Shown here piece after piece: positions 60,944 to 64,000 of a stretch of 64,000 nucleotides of DNA. The position numbers and the translations under genes were made by a program. Below the pieces are notes generated by a model. The model made no database searches, was not told where the DNA came from, and saw only the letters and a program-made list of their open reading frames with translations. This stretch comes from Cyprinodon diabolis (Eukaryota > Chordata > Actinopteri > Cyprinodontiformes > Cyprinodontidae). The stretch's first letter is position 1, and the number at the start of each line of letters is the position of its first letter. The stretch lies in contig CM060076.1 of assembly GCA_030533445.1 (NCBI GenBank), positions 11,524,001 through 11,588,000 of the forward strand, in the 5' to 3' direction.

Positions 60944-63559
60944 GTGAGTTGTGGCGCCTCTTGTTTCATCCATGAAAGCGGATCTGATGAATTCTTTTTC
61001 CCTGGGTATGGTAAACATTAACTACCACTACTGAAAGTGCACAGCAGCACACATGCAAATGCAACACACAGACACAGTTGTTCAGCAGAGTCCCTTCTCT
61101 TGTTGATTGTTGTTCCGGTAAATGTTGTAGTGGCACCATCTTTATCCATTCATCACAACTATAGATCTCCCCCCAGAAACAGCTTTTATTCTGATGGTTC
61201 TTTAAAGGCAAACAAAGGTTAGAGATTTGTTTTTCAAAGTTTATGTGAAAATGAATAGTTTTTCAAATGTAATATATAGATTGCCTCTTGCAGATTTCTA
61301 GTCAAATTAAACACAAAGATAATGACATAAAAGGTTTATAATAAAGATAAGATTAGCCGAAGATATTTATTGAAAAAGGAAAAAAGAAAAGTAAAGCTGA
61401 ACAAATTCTCATAGCTGCCATTCTAAATTTAATAGCTCCTTGCAGAGTTTGAGTTAGTGAAGCTCTGGCCAGTTGTGCATAAAGAAGTAGAGCTTGGCCA
61501 TGCAAACTGATGTAAGGAAAAACCTGAAGTCTTAAAAATATGTTTCAAAAGAAAACAGAATATCTTAAACATTTTTTTTATACTTTTTGTCATTTCTAAA
61601 CTGATATTAACTTGTTCCTGGTCAAGTAATCAAGCTTGAATTTTATAAATTGAGCACAGAGCTCCACCATGTGGTGGCTGGACACAGGTACAGGAGAGCT
61701 GGTATTTTCACTTAGAGCTTCTTCATTTAGATAATCAGATTTTAATCATGTGACTGTCATACTGATTTTAAACTAGTACAGATTTCATTTGCATCCATTT
61801 TATTTTTTTTCTTCTAACTGAATAAAGTCAAACTGAATTTATATAAGACCTTTTATGGCTGTTGATTACCAAAAATACCAAAACCAATTATGGTTTGTTT
61901 TTGAACATCCGCTTCCAGTAAGACAGGCTTGTACCTTAAAATACGATCCATCAAAAGAGTAAAAACATAAAGAATTACCCAAAGTTATCCTTAAAATCTG
62001 TTATTATTGTGAGAGGAAGGAGTTACTTTAAAAAGCAACATGCTGCTGAACTCTGTTGTCTTGCAGGCCAAAAATGTCCTTGTTGAATTTGTTCTCTGGA
62101 TTATAATACTTTGCCTTGCTCATCTGCCTTTATAATTTTTTTTATTAGAATACATGTGCAGATGTTTACGCAAAGAAAAAAAAGCTACTGATCTCTTCTT
62201 CAAAATCCTGCGTTCTTCAATGTTCAATACAAAGCATTTGAAAAGCTGCTGTATATATTTGCCATATTCATTGAGAAGAACCTTTGCAGTGTTCTCTCTG
62301 TCATCCCCACTGTAACATTTTTCAGGAGTCTTTACAGAGCATCCAGGAATAGATCCTCTCAATTATTACTAATCATGATCTCACTCAGGAAATCAGAAAC
62401 AATTAGACACTGAAACATGGAGCATAATGAACTGTCATCATTAGAGAACTTTCCTCTTGCAACCCAAGCCCTCTTATTTTTATTCTAATTTGCTTAATGA
62501 ATTTATGTGAGCCAGCTGTCATGCAGCAGCTTCAGTTTGAAAATGTAATGTCAAATCAGCACTTGTGGTGTTGAGCTTAAAAACATAGCACAGGTTTGAG
62601 TTTGGAGTATGTTACTTCATAAAGACACTGTTTATTGTGTTTACTATAAATGGGCATATTTTAAATGCAGGAAACTTTGGGGGAGTTTCTGTTGAGTATC
62701 GGTAATATTTGTGACCAAATATGTAATTTTGTGTCCATCTTATAAAACATGCAGTTAAGATATGCAGTCATTTGCCTGTTTTAACATTAAGCTTGTATTA
62801 ACTTACATATATTTTGTTCTGACTGATAAGACCATGGGGCTGTGTCTAACAATAAGCAGTGATCTGAGACAGTAAAGAATAATCCGCTCTGTTTACAAAG
62901 TGTAAGCAGTCCTTATTTGCCCTGGGACCTTTTTGCACTGGGGCCATTTCTGGGGAGATCAATCTTCATTGTCATAAAACCTCTACTACAACGCTGAGCA
63001 ATACTGCATCTTTAAAATAGTGGGACATGATGACATTGCAGTGACATCATGCTTGTTTTACAGGAAACGAGCTGCCTGGTGTTAGTGATTGGATAGGTTT
63101 GCATCAACATTGACCAAACATTTATAGGAATTGAAATTAAAAGGTCATTGGCTGATGAAGAATAAATATTTTATTAAGGTTATAAAGTCCAGTTATTTTA
63201 GAACAGCTCAGAAAATTGCATGTTTGTTTTTAAATTTCTATTTTTTTATAGAAAATTGAAAAGGTTGCATGTTGATAGGTTGATATTGATAGTTTCCTGT
63301 TCTGGCTGCTTTTTGGGTCTTATAGCTTGTTATAGCACTGAACTCTAGTTGACGTTTGTTTTAGTTTTAGTTTATGTTTTATTGTGGCTTAGCTGTAAGG
63401 TCTCTCCAATGCATGAATATTGGGTTTTAGAAGTGGAAGGGTGTTTTTTTTTGTGCTTCTGTTGTCACTGGTTGAGACAGGACAGAATTGTCCTAATTTG
63501 CATATTCCCTTGTGTCTCATTTGTTTTGTTTTTTTGCTTTCTGATTGGCTCAACCCCAG
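60944..63559 (+). other. ptprk: intron between W19 and W20
   Basis: 2616 bp without a recognisable gene or transposon. One balanced-composition block (62370-62570) is a possible conserved element. Confidence 0.8.
62370..62570. promoter_or_regulatory. candidate conserved non-coding element
   Basis: Mixed composition with several homeodomain-type sites (ACAATTAG, GCTTAATGAATT), about 1 kb before the microexon. It might take part in regulating it. Inference only. Confidence 0.2.
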
Positions 63560-63589
63560 GAGGACCTACTATTCATACTCTTATTACCT
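63560..63589 (+). CDS. ptprk: ptprk exon W20: 30-nt juxtamembrane microexon
   Basis: 30 nt, phase 2 to 2, so it can be included or skipped without changing the frame. With its flanks it reads R-RTYYSYSYY-L, just after the transmembrane stop-transfer residues. Acceptor CAACCCCAG, donor CT|gtaagt (full consensus). Mammalian R2B genes have, from memory, an alternatively spliced exon here with a similar YSYSYYL end; the usual kappa form joins VKKS directly to KLAKK. Six of its residues are tyrosines. That it is spliced in this fish is inferred from frame, splice sites and family. Confidence 0.85.
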
Positions 63590-64000
63590 GTAAGTAAACA
63601 ACCAATAAACAACCAGCTCACCCAGCTGCTCCTATCTTGCTGGGTGGCTTGTTTTAGTGGCTAGTTGTTATTTTTAAAGATGCAGTATACTTTTTTCAAG
63701 ATAAAACACGTTACCAACCAGCCAAAGCCATCCTCATTGACGTCTTGCCAGGGTGGGGGTCAGTTCGCTTTCATGCCAGTCATTTCAGATTTCAGCTTTT
63801 TTTTTTTTTTTTTTTTTTTGAGAATGTTGATTTAAAAATGGAAATATAATCATCTGAATGTTGAATTATTGGGTAAGAAAGAATGTATAAAATGGACTTA
63901 AATGATGGAGAATTGACCTTGGCCCTGGTATCCTCTACATGCTGCAAAGTTGCTCCTAAGCAGGCCTTAAGTCAGCGATAAACCGGGAACACACCGGCCT
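63590..64000 (+). other. ptprk: start of the intron after W20
   Basis: Contains a poly-T run (63799-63820). No exon was seen. The cytoplasmic exons starting with the KLAKK segment must lie beyond the window. Confidence 0.8.

Larger units (their letters stand above)
6662..63589 (+). other. ptprk: ptprk gene, partial: exons for the MAM domain to the juxtamembrane microexon
   Basis: This is receptor-type protein tyrosine phosphatase kappa, a type I membrane protein. R2B receptors bind homophilically at cell contacts and act on catenin-type junction proteins. Twenty exons total 2257 nt and splice in one open frame with compatible phases. They encode about 752 residues: MAM (1-160), Ig (about 161-256), FN3-1 (257-354), FN3-2 (355-455), FN3-3 (456-559), FN3-4 (560-697), transmembrane helix (about 719-740). 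Kappa is favoured over mu, rho and lambda by near-identity to mammalian kappa, for example NEYQVIFEAEV, EVIPDPAKQTDRVVKIAG and ADCLDMDPK. Signal peptide and phosphatase domains lie outside the window. Several exons appear split relative to mammals. Which teleost duplicate this is cannot be told from the sequence. Confidence 0.95.

Noticed and set aside
1..64000. Search for CRISPR arrays, operons, phage or bacterial systems
   Set aside because: The window is vertebrate nuclear DNA with spliced exons; none of these exist here.

Overview
The window is vertebrate nuclear DNA, almost certainly from a teleost fish. It is AT-rich and intron-dominated. It carries fish-type interspersed repeats: Tc1/mariner remnants, MITE-like elements with TTAA or TTA target duplications, and tRNA-derived SINEs. 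It holds no bacterial-type genes, and I found no support for any RNA gene, CRISPR array or second protein gene.

The only host gene I can support is the extracellular half of ptprk, the receptor-type protein tyrosine phosphatase kappa of the R2B subfamily, on the + strand. Twenty exons (W1 to W20 here) run from 6662 to 63589. They splice in one continuous frame into about 752 residues: MAM domain (W1-W5), Ig domain (W6-W7), four fibronectin type III domains (W8-W18), a furin-type cleavage site (W15), the transmembrane helix (W19) and a tyrosine-rich 30-nt juxtamembrane microexon (W20). The signal-peptide exon lies upstream of the window, and the two phosphatase domains lie downstream.

Layout: 1-6661 is the end of intron 1. 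6662-28920 holds the MAM and Ig exons, separated by large introns. 28921-51174 is mostly two introns of 11.2 and 10.2 kb, rich in mobile elements, with FN3-1 between them. 51175-55129 is a compact cluster of nine exons (W10-W18; FN3-2 to FN3-4). 55130-64000 holds the transmembrane exon, the microexon and long introns.

The most notable points are these. (1) Six introns appear to interrupt exons that, from memory, are single exons of 272, 294, 303 and 274 bp in mammalian R2B genes; the pieces here add up to 272, 294, 303 and 271. Four of the six sit at AG|GT-like or G|GT proto-splice junctions, and one short intron has GTAAAG repeated at both ends. (2) One of these introns is of the non-canonical GC-AG type. 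(3) The 30-nt microexon is frame-preserving (phase 2 to 2). (4) A Harbinger-like MITE with TTA duplications is nested precisely inside a decayed Tc1 transposon. (5) A TTAA-flanked inverted-repeat element carries a fragment of a RecQ-like helicase with its Walker A motif. I see no clearly new biological system; the intron pattern is the best candidate for something undescribed.
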